Positions 16,318 through 24,227 of a stretch of 64,000 nucleotides of DNA are shown piece after piece. How positions within the stretch are numbered: position 1 is the first letter of the stretch; every line of letters begins with the position of its first letter. The notes below the pieces were generated by a model, which worked only from the letters and a program-made list of their open reading frames with translations, ran no database searches and was not told the DNA's origin. This DNA comes from JBELHR01 sp049606855 (GTDB lineage Bacteria > Bacteroidota > Bacteroidia > Flavobacteriales > Flavobacteriaceae): positions 1 to 64,000 of the forward strand of contig JBMYVY010000010.1 in the NCBI GenBank assembly GCA_049606855.1, written 5' to 3'. The position numbers and the translations under genes are program-made.

Positions 16318-17901
16318 TTATTCTATCAGCTCAATTTCTCCTGGTCTCCAAGTTTTTGCATACCATTCCTCCTTGGGACTGTATAATCTTAAGACCATGA
16401 AAAAACCTTTCTCAGGAACTGTTTGAATCCAGTTATTCTTTTGTCCTTTAGGTGCCTTTGGTCCGAAATAAATGTCAATGGATCCATCTTTATTCACCTT
16501 CATCTTGCTATCTCTTTGACTCTGTTTACTCGGGTATGGATAATCTGTTTGCAACATAGACCTGGTTTGTGGGTCATATACACAGATCGACCAAAATTTT
16601 TCTGCTGGAGGGTTGGCGGGAATATTAAGTTTGTAGGTTTTGGCCCCGTCTAAATGGTTTCCTTGTGAATCTCGATATCCCCAAGCATACTGGGAACCCT
16701 TTCCAACAAGTTTAATCGCCATCATTGGAGTATTCACAGTCGCAAAATAATAGAACATCGTTCGTGCATTTAAGTTTCTACCTCCCGCTCCATCATCTTT
16801 TAAAAATTGATAGTTATTTCCTGGGTAACCACGCTTCCAATAACTTCCCTCATAAAGAAATTCTTCTGGATTTCTTTCATACCAAAGCATGGATCTCGCG
16901 GTAGCATTTCCCACAGCTACTGCTTCGGTCAATATTTTTGTCATGCGCTCATCCGGAGCAAATTCCTTCCCTTTTTGAATTCCAATAGAAGCAAATAAAC
17001 CTCTTAATTCAGGATCCAAAAAGCCAACAGGCTCTCGTTGAATTACCTCATCCAATTCTTTAAAAAAAGTGAAGTCATTGGCGTGTATAGTATTCATCTC
17101 TTTTTCGGAAATACTAATAAACTCCATCGTTGGTGGATTATCTGCTTGCGCTAAAGGATAAACTTTAAGCCCCGTTTTCCACATATTATTTGCTGTTGCA
17201 GGTTTGCCGTCGACTAGAAAACCTCTTAAAGGAATCCAATTAATATAACTGGTAGATTTCACCACAAAATAGGATTCACCATCAACGGTTTGTTCTTTCC
17301 CGCCAATTGGTCCTTCTAGGTCCCCTTCATAATCCGGTGGCAGGATTAAATACTTCCCTCCTTTACCTCGGTCTGGGCCAGGAGCTCCCATATCTATTAC
17401 AAATCGGAAAAAAGCGTCATTTACTGTTCCAGGACCTGCCCCAGCTGGAATTTCAACTACGGTAGCTCCATCTTTTTCTAGGTTTATAAAAGGAAAAGCG
17501 TAGACTGTACTTGTGTTTCCCGTCAAAAACAAAGGATCACTATCCATTAGTCTGTCCGCAATAGGGACTTGATAGCTTTCTTTTACTCCAATTTCTTCAA
17601 GCCCTCTTCTCAACCCCTCCATTGACGCTGCAGGGATTCCATTTAAAAAGGTTTCCATCCCTCGGGAAAAGTCTAAGTTATCATATACTTTTTGGGCGGT
17701 TTCCTCTGTGGGTATTCCGTCAAAAAAGTTCAAAGTTCCAATTCTAGTTTCCACGACATCAGGAGTCAAAACTGCCGATGGAACGTCAGTATTGTATTTG
17801 GATTTAATCTTTTGTAAATCCTCAGTTTCTTGTGCTTTTAGACTGAAAACAATCAATAGCATCCCCAATACCAAAGGCGGTAAAATAAATCGATTTTTCA
17901 T
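16318..17901 (-). CDS. Secreted DUF1254/DUF1214 protein
   Basis: 527 residues with a signal peptide (cut after SLKAQ). The N-terminal half fits DUF1254 (TRIGTLNFFDGIPTEETAQK, then YAFPFINLEKDGATVVEIP, PPDYEG) and the C-terminal half DUF1214 (YAWGYRDSQGNHLDGAKTYK, FWSICVYDPQTRSMLQTD, IYFGPKAPKGQKNNWIQT). These two domains occur together in many exported proteins whose biochemical role has not been settled. The length is typical of the fused form. It is the only minus-strand gene in the first 21 kb, with its own promoter region beyond 17901. Confidence 0.85.
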   Translation of the reverse strand: MKNRFILPPLVLGMLLIVFSLKAQETEDLQKIKSKYNTDVPSAVLTPDVVETRIGTLNFFDGIPTEETAQKVYDNLDFSRGMETFLNGIPAASMEGLRRGLEEIGVKESYQVPIADRLMDSDPLFLTGNTSTVYAFPFINLEKDGATVVEIPAGAGPGTVNDAFFRFVIDMGAPGPDRGKGGKYLILPPDYEGDLEGPIGGKEQTVDGESYFVVKSTSYINWIPLRGFLVDGKPATANNMWKTGLKVYPLAQADNPPTMEFISISEKEMNTIHANDFTFFKELDEVIQREPVGFLDPELRGLFASIGIQKGKEFAPDERMTKILTEAVAVGNATARSMLWYERNPEEFLYEGSYWKRGYPGNNYQFLKDDGAGGRNLNARTMFYYFATVNTPMMAIKLVGKGSQYAWGYRDSQGNHLDGAKTYKLNIPANPPAEKFWSICVYDPQTRSMLQTDYPYPSKQSQRDSKMKVNKDGSIDIYFGPKAPKGQKNNWIQTVPEKGFFMVLRLYSPKEEWYAKTWRPGEIELIE

Positions 17902-17951
17902 AAATTATGTTTTACATAAATATACGAAAAATTCAAAATCAGAAATTTAAT

Positions 17952-17959
17952 TATCTTTA
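17952..17959 (+). promoter_or_regulatory. Candidate -7 box TATCTTTA with a 21-base leader
   Basis: TATCTTTA fits TAnnTTTG except at the last base. It lies 21 bases before the ATG at 17981, so this gene would have a short leader, unlike the leaderless set in this window. Confidence 0.35.
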
Positions 17960-17980
17960 GGTAATCATTAAAACAAAAAA

Positions 17981-18415
17981 ATGAAGAATCTTTTTAAAAT
18001 TTCCGCTGTGTTATGGATCATATGGGGAGTCGTACATGTTTTGGCTGGGGTGTTGACCATGAAGGGCGTTTTAACCGATGATATTTCAGCTTCAATTGTT
18101 GGAATTGCTGACGGCACTAATCCAGAGGTTCTCATCATGGAATATCACCCTGCTGCAGGGGCTATAATTGGACAACATGGTTTTAATTTATTTTGGATCG
18201 GTTTAGTGACTTTTTTCTCTGCATTTTACATTTGGAAAGGAAGCAAAAATGCGATTTTGCTTGCTGCTTTAGTAGGTGGATTAGCTGATTTAGGTTATTT
18301 CCTTTTTATGGATCTAGGAGGTCATGTGAATTTCGTTCCAGGAACAGTGATGACTTTAGTGTCTCTCAGTGCTATAGTTCTGAGTTTTTATGCCATGTTC
18401 AAAACTAAGGAATAG
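17981..18415 (+). CDS. Small four-helix membrane protein
   Basis: 144 residues with four predicted helices: LFKISAVLWIIWGVVHVLAG, NLFWIGLVTFFSAFYIWKGS, AILLAALVGGLADLGYFLFM and GTVMTLVSLSAIVLSFYAMF. A conserved-looking acidic loop (MEYHPAAGAIIGQHG) lies between helices one and two. I cannot name the family; similar small proteins of Bacteroidota are annotated only as membrane proteins. The next gene starts five bases after its stop, so it heads a short unit with DUF2200 and DUF1272. Confidence 0.65.
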   Translation: MKNLFKISAVLWIIWGVVHVLAGVLTMKGVLTDDISASIVGIADGTNPEVLIMEYHPAAGAIIGQHGFNLFWIGLVTFFSAFYIWKGSKNAILLAALVGGLADLGYFLFMDLGGHVNFVPGTVMTLVSLSAIVLSFYAMFKTKE

Positions 18416-18420
18416 TTTTA

Positions 18421-18789
18421 ATGAAAGTTACCGCCGATAAAAATGAAAAAATTGGACAAATGACCTTTGCATCAGTATATCCACACTATGTGGTGAAAGT
18501 TGAAAAAAAGGGAAGAACTGTCCAAGAGTTACATGAAGTAATAGAATGGTTAACAGGTTTCGACAATCAAGCGATTGAAAAGGAAATTAGCAAAAAAACA
18601 ACCTTTGACGACTTCTTCCAGCGTGCCCAAATCAACAAGAATGCTCCTTTGATCAGGGGGGTAATTTGCGGTTATCGAATCGAGGAAATTCCTGACGAAT
18701 TTGAATTGTATCGTCAAGTCCGATATTTAGATAAACTCGTAGATGAATTGGCAAAGGGTCGAAAAATGGAAAAAATATTGAGAAGTTAA
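18421..18789 (+). CDS. DUF2200 family protein
   Basis: 122 residues that cover the whole DUF2200 family: KIGQMTFASVYPHYVVKVEK, GRTVQELHEVIEWLTGFD, the FFxxAxINxNAxLIxGVICG element (DFFQRAQINKNAPLIRGVIC) and RVEExxD-like ending with ELAKGRKMEKILR. The family is cytoplasmic, widespread in bacteria and of unknown function. It sits between a membrane protein and DUF1272 with gaps of five and 13 bases, so the three are probably cotranscribed. Confidence 0.88.
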   Translation: MKVTADKNEKIGQMTFASVYPHYVVKVEKKGRTVQELHEVIEWLTGFDNQAIEKEISKKTTFDDFFQRAQINKNAPLIRGVICGYRIEEIPDEFELYRQVRYLDKLVDELAKGRKMEKILRS

Positions 18790-18802
18790 AACCTTATTTT
18801 TG

Positions 18803-18982
18803 ATGCTTGAAATGCGAAGTCGTTGTGAAAGATGCAACAAACATTTGTCTGCTGAAAGTGAACATGTTTATATCTGCAGTTATGAGTGTACTTGGTGCTC
18901 TGAGTGCAACGAAAATGAATTTAAAGGGAACTGTCCCAATTGTGGAGGAAATCTTCAATTAAGACCAAGCAGAAAAAAATAG
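18803..18982 (+). CDS. DUF1272 small zinc-ribbon-like protein
   Basis: 59 residues from the ATG at 18803 (a TTG one codon earlier is not needed). Cysteine pairs CERC, CSYEC, CSEC and CPNC give eight or more potential ligands, enough for two zinc sites, and the arrangement CERCNKHLSAESEHVYICSY followed by TWCSEC matches DUF1272. Cytoplasmic, function unknown. It ends three bases before the gluconokinase/6PGDH fusion, with which it is probably cotranscribed. Confidence 0.85.
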   Translation: MLEMRSRCERCNKHLSAESEHVYICSYECTWCSECNENEFKGNCPNCGGNLQLRPSRKK

Positions 18983-18985
18983 CTA

Positions 18986-20893
18986 ATGCAGCAACAAATT
19001 ATCTTTATCATCGGAGTCTCTGGTGCAGGAAAAAGTACCATATCTCAACTATTGGGTAAGGAATTAAATATAGAATATTTTGATGGAGATGATTTTCACC
19101 CTCAATCAAATATTGACAAAATGACCTCTGGGCAAGCTCTTGTTGATGAAGATCGCTATGAGTGGTTGGAGAGATTAAATGAAGTGGCAAGGCATGCTCT
19201 TGAGGCAAATAAAACTGTAATTATTGCCTGTTCCGCATTGAAAAATTCTTACAGGTCCATTTTGGAAAAGGGTATCGCTGCAAACGCAAAATGGGTCTTT
19301 TTAAAGGGCAGTTTTGAACAAATTCAGGATCGGCTAAAACAAAGAAAGGGGCATTTCATGCCAACGCATTTACTCCGGTCACAGTTTGCAACCCTGGAAA
19401 CTCCCGAAAATGCCATCACCATTGATATTAAGCACGATCCTTCAGAGATAATTTCACTCATCAAGAATGCACTTTTTAACAAATCTGAATTTGGACTTTA
19501 TGGGTTGGGCGTTATGGGTAAAAGTCTTGCAAGAAACCTAGGTAAGCAAGGGTTTAAAATCTCATTATTTAACAGACATGTAAAAGGTCAAGAGGAATTT
19601 GTAGCCAAGAAATTTATAGCGGAACACCGAAACGATTTAAAACTTGCTAAAGGATTCGATGACGCGGGTGAATTTGTTCATTCTCTTGAACAACCAAGAA
19701 AAATTATGCTCATGGTAAATGCGGGAAAGATTGTTGATGCTGCCATTGATAGCCTCTTGCCTTACCTCTCAACAGGGGATGTTCTAATCGATGGGGGGAA
19801 TTCCAATTATGAGCTAACTAAAGAAAGACAAGATGCACTTTCAAAAAATGGAATTTATCTTATCGGAGCAGGGATTTCGGGTGGTGAACAAGGAGCGTTA
19901 AACGGTCCTTCAATTATGCCATCCGGTGATTTAGATGCATACAAATTAATTAAACCCTACTTAGAAAAGATTTCGGCAAAAGACAAGGATGAATCCCCCT
20001 GTTGCACTTATGTTGGAAAAGACGGGAGTGGTCATTTTGTTAAGATGGTTCACAACGGTATAGAATATGTAGAAATGCAGCTTTTGGCTGAATGTTATAG
20101 CCTATTTAAAAGACTGGGCTATAATCCGGATCAAACTGCTGATTTTTTAGAGCAATGGAATAAAGTAGATAGTAGTTATCTCTTAGAAATCACCATTGAT
20201 ATTTTAAGAAAAAAAGAAGGGAAAGACTGGTTAATTAATAAAATTGTCGATCAAGCTGGAAATAAAGGAACTGGAAATTGGGCTACCATCGCCTCGGCAG
20301 AAATGGGAATGCCAAGCACCCTTATAAGTGCTGCTCTATTTGCTCGATACGTCTCCTTTTTTAAGCAAGAAAGAACAGAGGCTGCAAAACTATTTGAAAA
20401 TGAAGATGAGCAAATTTTTGAGCTAAGTGAACGAACTATATTCGAAGCCTATCAATTTGCCAGATTGGTCAATCACCAACAAGGCTTTAACCTTATTAAA
20501 GAGGCATCCGATATAAATGATTGGAAGATTAATCTCAGTGAACTTGCTCGAATTTGGACCAATGGATGTATCATACGTTCAGATTTAATGCTGGAATTAT
20601 CAAAATTGTTTCAAAACAGCATGGATCTTTTGAGTAATCCTAAATACACTGAAAGGCTTAAAGCTTTTCGACCTTCGATTAAAAAAATCAGTGCTCTAGG
20701 AATCATGCATGAAATCGCCATCCCCTGCCATATTGAGGCAATTAGTTTTTTCAACAGTTTTACTAAAGAGAATTCTTCAGCAAACATCATTCAAGCCCAA
20801 CGTGATTTCTTTGGGGCACATCAATACCAGAGAACCGATGATTTAAGCGGGGCCTTTCATCATACCGTTTGGAATATAACACCTCAAGAGTGA
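18986..20893 (+). CDS. Bifunctional gluconokinase / 6-phosphogluconate dehydrogenase fusion
   Basis: 635 residues forming two complete enzymes in one chain. Residues 1-165 are gluconokinase: P-loop GVSGAGKST, DGDDFHP, NIDKMTSG, CSALKNSYRS and GHFMPTHLLRSQF. Residues 166-635 are 6-phosphogluconate dehydrogenase: GLGVMGKSLARN (NADP fold), ISGGEQGALNGPSIMP, HFVKMVHNGIEYVEM (catalytic Lys), KGTGNWATIASAE and the substrate tail AQRDFFGAHQYQR. Together they turn gluconate into 6-phosphogluconate and then ribulose 5-phosphate with NADPH and CO2. The usual zwf and pgl partners are absent nearby. In the kinase, consensus GxPLxDxDRxPWL reads GQALVDEDRYEWL, so both prolines are replaced. Confidence 0.93.
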   Translation: MQQQIIFIIGVSGAGKSTISQLLGKELNIEYFDGDDFHPQSNIDKMTSGQALVDEDRYEWLERLNEVARHALEANKTVIIACSALKNSYRSILEKGIAANAKWVFLKGSFEQIQDRLKQRKGHFMPTHLLRSQFATLETPENAITIDIKHDPSEIISLIKNALFNKSEFGLYGLGVMGKSLARNLGKQGFKISLFNRHVKGQEEFVAKKFIAEHRNDLKLAKGFDDAGEFVHSLEQPRKIMLMVNAGKIVDAAIDSLLPYLSTGDVLIDGGNSNYELTKERQDALSKNGIYLIGAGISGGEQGALNGPSIMPSGDLDAYKLIKPYLEKISAKDKDESPCCTYVGKDGSGHFVKMVHNGIEYVEMQLLAECYSLFKRLGYNPDQTADFLEQWNKVDSSYLLEITIDILRKKEGKDWLINKIVDQAGNKGTGNWATIASAEMGMPSTLISAALFARYVSFFKQERTEAAKLFENEDEQIFELSERTIFEAYQFARLVNHQQGFNLIKEASDINDWKINLSELARIWTNGCIIRSDLMLELSKLFQNSMDLLSNPKYTERLKAFRPSIKKISALGIMHEIAIPCHIEAISFFNSFTKENSSANIIQAQRDFFGAHQYQRTDDLSGAFHHTVWNITPQE

Positions 20894-20965
20894 AAGTATC
20901 GCTCTAGTTTTTTGTTTTAGAATAGAAAGAGCCGTTCCTTTGCATTTTTAATTTTTATATTTATT

Positions 20966-21391
20966 ATGGCAGCAAAAGCAAATGATACGGTAAAAGTTCA
21001 TTATAAAGGAACTTTAAGCGATGGTCAAGTATTCGATACTTCTGAAGGAAGAGATCCTATGGAGTTTACTTTGGGTACTGGACAAGTAATACCAGGATTT
21101 GAAAATGGTATTTTAGGAATGGACGCTGATCAAACTAAGACGATTGAGATTCCAGCTGCTGAGGCATATGGAGATATCAAAGCAGAGCTTGTTCAGGAAG
21201 TTCCTAGAGCTCAGTTACCAGAGGAGATCAAACCTGAAGTTGGAATGCAATTAATGTCTCAAACTCCAGATGGTCAACAAATTCCTTTGATTATAACTGC
21301 AGTAACTGACGATACTATTACAGTTGATGCAAATCACCCATTAGCAGGAAAAGACCTGACTTTTGAGGTAACTTTAGTTAGCGTTAACTAG
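20966..21391 (+). CDS. FKBP-type peptidyl-prolyl isomerase (SlyD/SlpA-like)
   Basis: 141 residues, no signal peptide, so cytoplasmic. The FKBP core is plain: KVHYKGTLSDGQVFDTS, EFTLGTGQVIPGFENGILGM and GDIKAELVQEVP, with a DANHPLAGKDLTFEV ending as in SlyD/SlpA proteins. The insert-in-flap domain (residues 70-115) is present, which in SlyD is the chaperone part. There is no His-rich metal tail. It speeds proline isomerisation in folding proteins. It stands alone, with a good bidirectional terminator behind it. Confidence 0.93.
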   Translation: MAAKANDTVKVHYKGTLSDGQVFDTSEGRDPMEFTLGTGQVIPGFENGILGMDADQTKTIEIPAAEAYGDIKAELVQEVPRAQLPEEIKPEVGMQLMSQTPDGQQIPLIITAVTDDTITVDANHPLAGKDLTFEVTLVSVN

Positions 21392-21410
21392 ATTCAAAAA
21401 TCTAAATTTT

Positions 21411-21442
21411 AAAAGCCTTTAACTTCTGTTAGAGGCTTTTTT
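21411..21442 (+). terminator. Terminator after the FKBP gene, probably bidirectional
   Basis: AAAAGCCTTTAAC pairs with GTTAGAGGCTTTT around a four-base loop (TTCT), with one mismatch, and is followed by T residues. The A-run on the left arm gives a T-run for the minus strand, so it can also end the convergent DUF3817 gene. Confidence 0.8.
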
Positions 21443-21725
21443 ATTTGGAAGCATGTCGAAAGTATTTATAATCGACATAAAAGGTTCCAAAGGGAATAAT
21501 TGAAGCCAATAAGACTTTTATAAAATCTGGTGTTTTCCATTGCATTTCATCCTTGATAAGAAAAGCCAAAACCACATATGCAACAAATAATAATCCATGA
21601 GGCATTCCCAATATTTTTACATAAGTCTCATCCCCCTGTATGTACTTAATTGGTGTCGCAATAAAAAGCAGTAAGAGGTAAGATAAACCTTCCAAAAAAC
21701 TAATAATTCTAAATACTATTTTCAT
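21441..21725 (-). CDS. DUF3817 membrane protein
   Basis: 94 residues with three hydrophobic segments: IISFLEGLSYLLLLFIATPI, PHGLLFVAYVVLAFLIKDE and FIKVLLASIIPFGTFYVDYK. The signatures EGLSYLLLLFIATPIKY, GMPHGLLF and IPFGTFYVD are those of DUF3817 (YdzA-like). Inner-membrane, function unknown. It is convergent with the FKBP gene and shares its terminator. Confidence 0.85.
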   Translation of the reverse strand: MKIVFRIISFLEGLSYLLLLFIATPIKYIQGDETYVKILGMPHGLLFVAYVVLAFLIKDEMQWKTPDFIKVLLASIIPFGTFYVDYKYFRHASK

Positions 21726-21780
21726 GGGGCAAATATAAAAAACCGTCCTTCAAAATAAGCTTATAGTCAAATTTTATTAG

Positions 21781-21788
21781 CATCTTTG
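21781..21788 (+). promoter_or_regulatory. -7-like box CATCTTTG four bases before the GH30 remnant start
   Basis: CATCTTTG differs from TAnnTTTG only in the first base and ends four bases before the ATG at 21793. It keeps the leaderless spacing of other genes here, though the gene is dead. Confidence 0.3.
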
Positions 21789-21792
21789 GGTG

Positions 21793-22232
21793 ATGAAGTT
21801 TTATTATATGCGTTTTAAAGTTCTTGTATTAGTGGCGATTATGTCAACTGTGCAGATTTCTTGCACAAAATAAAAATATGAAATTTCTATTTTTCAAACT
21901 TCAGCAGCAGGTCAAACTCTAGAAGAAATTCAGCCGCTACATGAAGCGGGCAATGAAGTGATTCATATTGTTATTGATCCCACTAAAGAATACCAAAAAT
22001 ACTATGGCTTCGGCGCTTCATTTACGGAGTCTTCTGCATGGAATTTAGCGGCCATCCCAAAAGCAAAAAGAACAGCGGTACTCACCAAATTATTTGATCC
22101 CATTCAAGGGGCAGGCTTCAGTTTAACCAGAAAAAAGAGGCAAGGAATATCAACATAGAAATAGAAAATCAATTCTATGAAATATCCATTGCCCCCTATG
22201 CTATGCAGACTGTTGTTTTAAACAGTCACTAG
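21793..22232 (+). pseudogene. GH30 glycoside hydrolase pseudogene with nonsense codon and large internal deletion
   Basis: ATG 21793 starts a lipoprotein signal (FKVLVLVAIMSTVQISCTK), but TAA at 21871-21873 follows at once. In the same frame the protein resumes: YEISIFQTSAAGQTLEEIQP, then KYYGFGASFTESSAWNLAAI and LFDPIQGAGFSLTR, which is the N-terminal GH30 (glucosylceramidase-like) signature GFGASFTxxSAW. After about 22130 the frame shifts and only the extreme C-terminus remains, FYEISIAPYAMQTVVLNSH, ending at TAG 22232. Perhaps 1.1 kb encoding the catalytic barrel is gone. The end overlaps the stop of the convergent decarboxylase gene. Confidence 0.85.
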
Positions 22233-22240
22233 TTTTTTTT
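22208..22240 (+). terminator. Weak hairpin and T-run at the end of the GH30 remnant
   Basis: GACTGTT and AACAGTC pair around a six-base loop; five bases later come eight T residues. The loop contains the stop codon of the minus-strand decarboxylase. The gap before the T-run makes terminator activity uncertain. Confidence 0.35.
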
Positions 22241-23597
22241 GAGCGACAAATTTCTCCATTACCTCGAAGAAGTTGAGTAAGTCTTCGTCGGCATTATTTG
22301 CATTGATTGTAACCAATCTAACGAAAGTGTCTTGACCAAAGGAACCAAAACCAACAACGGTAATTTGATTCTCGTAAAGTGAGGTACACAATTCCGATGG
22401 GTCAAGGTCTTTGTAATTAAAACAAATTGAGATGGACTCAGGGTAACTGTAAAGTGTATAATCCGGATGATTAGCAACATACGCTCTAGCGACATCAGCC
22501 AAGTGAAATTGATGATCGATAATTTTTGCTAATCCCATGGTGCCAACTGACTTCCAAAGTGTCCAAAATTTTAAAGCGTCATTTCTTCTACCACATTGGA
22601 AAGATGTTTTTCCTAAATTAAAATCATCTCCATCTGTTTGATAAAGATAATCCGCATCATTGCTAAATGAGTTGTGCAGATTGGTTTTGTCTTTGACTAA
22701 AATAATTGAACAGGTAAGTGGAGTCCCTATCATCTTGTGAGCATTGTAACTAAAGGAATCAGAACGCTCTACTCCTTTTACTAGATGTTTGTACTTCTCA
22801 CTGAAAATGACACTTCCACAATAGGCTCCATCGACGTGAAGCCAAATATTGTACTTATCGGTAATATCTGCGATAGGTTCGATGGGATCAAACGCACCCA
22901 TGACGGTAGTTCCAGCTGTGGCATTCACATAAGTTGGGATATACCCTTGTTCAATATCATTAATAATTTGAGCTTCCAATAATTCAGGGATCATTTTCCC
23001 GAACTCATCCGTCTCGATATATCTCACATTTTTTCTCCCTATTCCAGCAAAGCTTGCGTTTTTAGGGTTAGAATAATGCGATTCTTTTGATGTATAAATT
23101 ACTAATGGTTTTCTAACTCCCTCTTCCCTTGCCTCAGGATCTTTAGCGTCTCTGGCCATGACCAACGCCATATAATTACTCATCGAGCCTCCTGTTGGAA
23201 AAGTTCCATTACTTTTTGACCCATAACCAATCAAGTCACAAGATTTACGAATAATTTCTTGTTCGATTCCCACCTGAGGGCCTGCAACTTTATAGGTGTA
23301 CATGGAATTATTTAACATCACCGCCAACAAGTCTCCCAAAATAGCTTTGCTCTGTCTACCTCCAAATAATTGATTAAAGAAAAGATTCGTGGCTGTTTTG
23401 GGTGTTGCCTTTATAATCTCCTCTAAATTATTTTTCAAATCCGAATCAATCATCGGCTGTTCATTTAAACTTAAATCAAGAGTTTGATATAGCTTATCAG
23501 CATCTATTCTCTCCGCTACTGGGTTTTCTACTTCATCCTTCAATAGAACTTCCACCAATTCGTTGAATAGGTTTAGATCTTTATTTATCTGTGACAT
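22218..23597 (-). CDS. Group II PLP-dependent decarboxylase, probable cysteine-sulfinate decarboxylase
   Basis: 459 residues, the usual size of group II decarboxylases. PLP site: Lys288 in SYNAHKMIG, Asp256 in LHVDGAYCG, stacking His174 in KESHYS and TAGTTVMGAFDPI. The family covers glutamate, aromatic amino acid, diaminobutyrate and cysteine-sulfinate decarboxylases. The gene lies one base downstream of cysteine dioxygenase, which makes cysteine sulfinate, so decarboxylation to hypotaurine is the best reading; it remains inference because substrate residues cannot be checked here. Cytoplasmic. The C-terminus overlaps the GH30 remnant. Confidence 0.82.
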   Translation of the reverse strand: MSQINKDLNLFNELVEVLLKDEVENPVAERIDADKLYQTLDLSLNEQPMIDSDLKNNLEEIIKATPKTATNLFFNQLFGGRQSKAILGDLLAVMLNNSMYTYKVAGPQVGIEQEIIRKSCDLIGYGSKSNGTFPTGGSMSNYMALVMARDAKDPEAREEGVRKPLVIYTSKESHYSNPKNASFAGIGRKNVRYIETDEFGKMIPELLEAQIINDIEQGYIPTYVNATAGTTVMGAFDPIEPIADITDKYNIWLHVDGAYCGSVIFSEKYKHLVKGVERSDSFSYNAHKMIGTPLTCSIILVKDKTNLHNSFSNDADYLYQTDGDDFNLGKTSFQCGRRNDALKFWTLWKSVGTMGLAKIIDHQFHLADVARAYVANHPDYTLYSYPESISICFNYKDLDPSELCTSLYENQITVVGFGSFGQDTFVRLVTINANNADEDLLNFFEVMEKFVAQKKLVTV

Positions 23598-23598
23598 A

Positions 23599-24108
23599 TT
23601 ACTCGTAGTTTCTTGTTAAAATTTGTTTTGTTTCTTCATCATAAACCTGACAAACACTTACCGGTTTAGCATATAAATGAAGAGACATTCCTCTTTCTTC
23701 GCCGTTATTTTTTAATCGATGAAAGCCAAAAAAGTCTATCATATAGGTGGTTTGGCCTTCCTCGGGTTGCACTTCATTTATTATTTCAATAGGGTGATCT
23801 GGTAAAATTTTATAAATGGTTTCATAAAAACTCCCTTTTATAAATTTAACCCAACATTCCTCTCCGCCATGGTCGTGAATAGGGGTTTGTTGCCCAGGTT
23901 CCCAACAAAGCAGTTTAAGCTCATAGTCGTCATTTTCAAAAAGTGTTGTTCTTGTGCATTTCTCCTTTGAATATGAGGCAAACTTTTCAAAGTCTGGTAA
24001 AGGGATATTGATGGAGTTAAATATTTCGTTGTAGGCGGATTGGTCTTCATTACATAGCAAACTGACGAGCGTTTGGATGGTTTCGATAACTTGCTTTTTT
24101 GTTGTAAT
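23599..24108 (-). CDS. cdo: Cysteine dioxygenase type I, non-AUG start
   Basis: Oxidises cysteine to cysteine sulfinate with O2 and a mononuclear Fe(II). Numbered from the TTG at 24060, it shows HDH (His62, His64), Cys69 (thioether-forming position), iron ligand His114 in GFHRLK and the Ser-His-Tyr set in SLHLY (Ser126, His128, Tyr130). No ATG or GTG precedes this frame before an upstream stop. TTG 24060 would lose a helix that reads well upstream (KKQVIETIQTLVS), so a rare ATT start at 24108 is given as the outer limit. It is the first gene of an operon with the PLP decarboxylase, one base apart. Confidence 0.85.
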   Translation of the reverse strand: MTTKKQVIETIQTLVSLLCNEDQSAYNEIFNSINIPLPDFEKFASYSKEKCTRTTLFENDDYELKLLCWEPGQQTPIHDHGGEECWVKFIKGSFYETIYKILPDHPIEIINEVQPEEGQTTYMIDFFGFHRLKNNGEERGMSLHLYAKPVSVCQVYDEETKQILTRNYE

Positions 24109-24139
24109 TCTATGGATACTAATTAATTTAAAATTTCGT

Positions 24140-24147
24140 CAAATTTA
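24140..24147 (-). promoter_or_regulatory. -7 box TAAATTTG for the cysteine dioxygenase operon
   Basis: On the minus strand TAAATTTG is a perfect TAnnTTTG. It would start transcription a few bases further on, close to 24133, about 25 bases before the ATT and 73 before the TTG candidate start. Confidence 0.5.
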
Positions 24148-24202
24148 CATATTTTTTTCTTTTTTTTACTTAAAACCGTGTGTTTTATATAAAAAAAGTA
24201 GC

Positions 24203-24218
24203 ATTTTAGCGCTAAAAT
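24203..24218. promoter_or_regulatory. 16-bp perfect palindrome, candidate operator before the symporter gene
   Basis: ATTTTAGCGCTAAAAT is an uninterrupted perfect palindrome ending nine bases before the ATG at 24228, in the divergent region between the symporter and the cysteine dioxygenase operon. It has no T-run and is not a terminator. A dimeric repressor site is plausible; which regulator binds is unknown. Confidence 0.45.
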
Positions 24219-24227
24219 CAACTATTT

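Noticed and set aside
21958..22158. A 66-residue frame that looks like an intact short gene with the GH30 signature
   Set aside because: It is only the middle of the GH30 remnant; the true start at 21793 is in the same frame and is separated by a stop codon.
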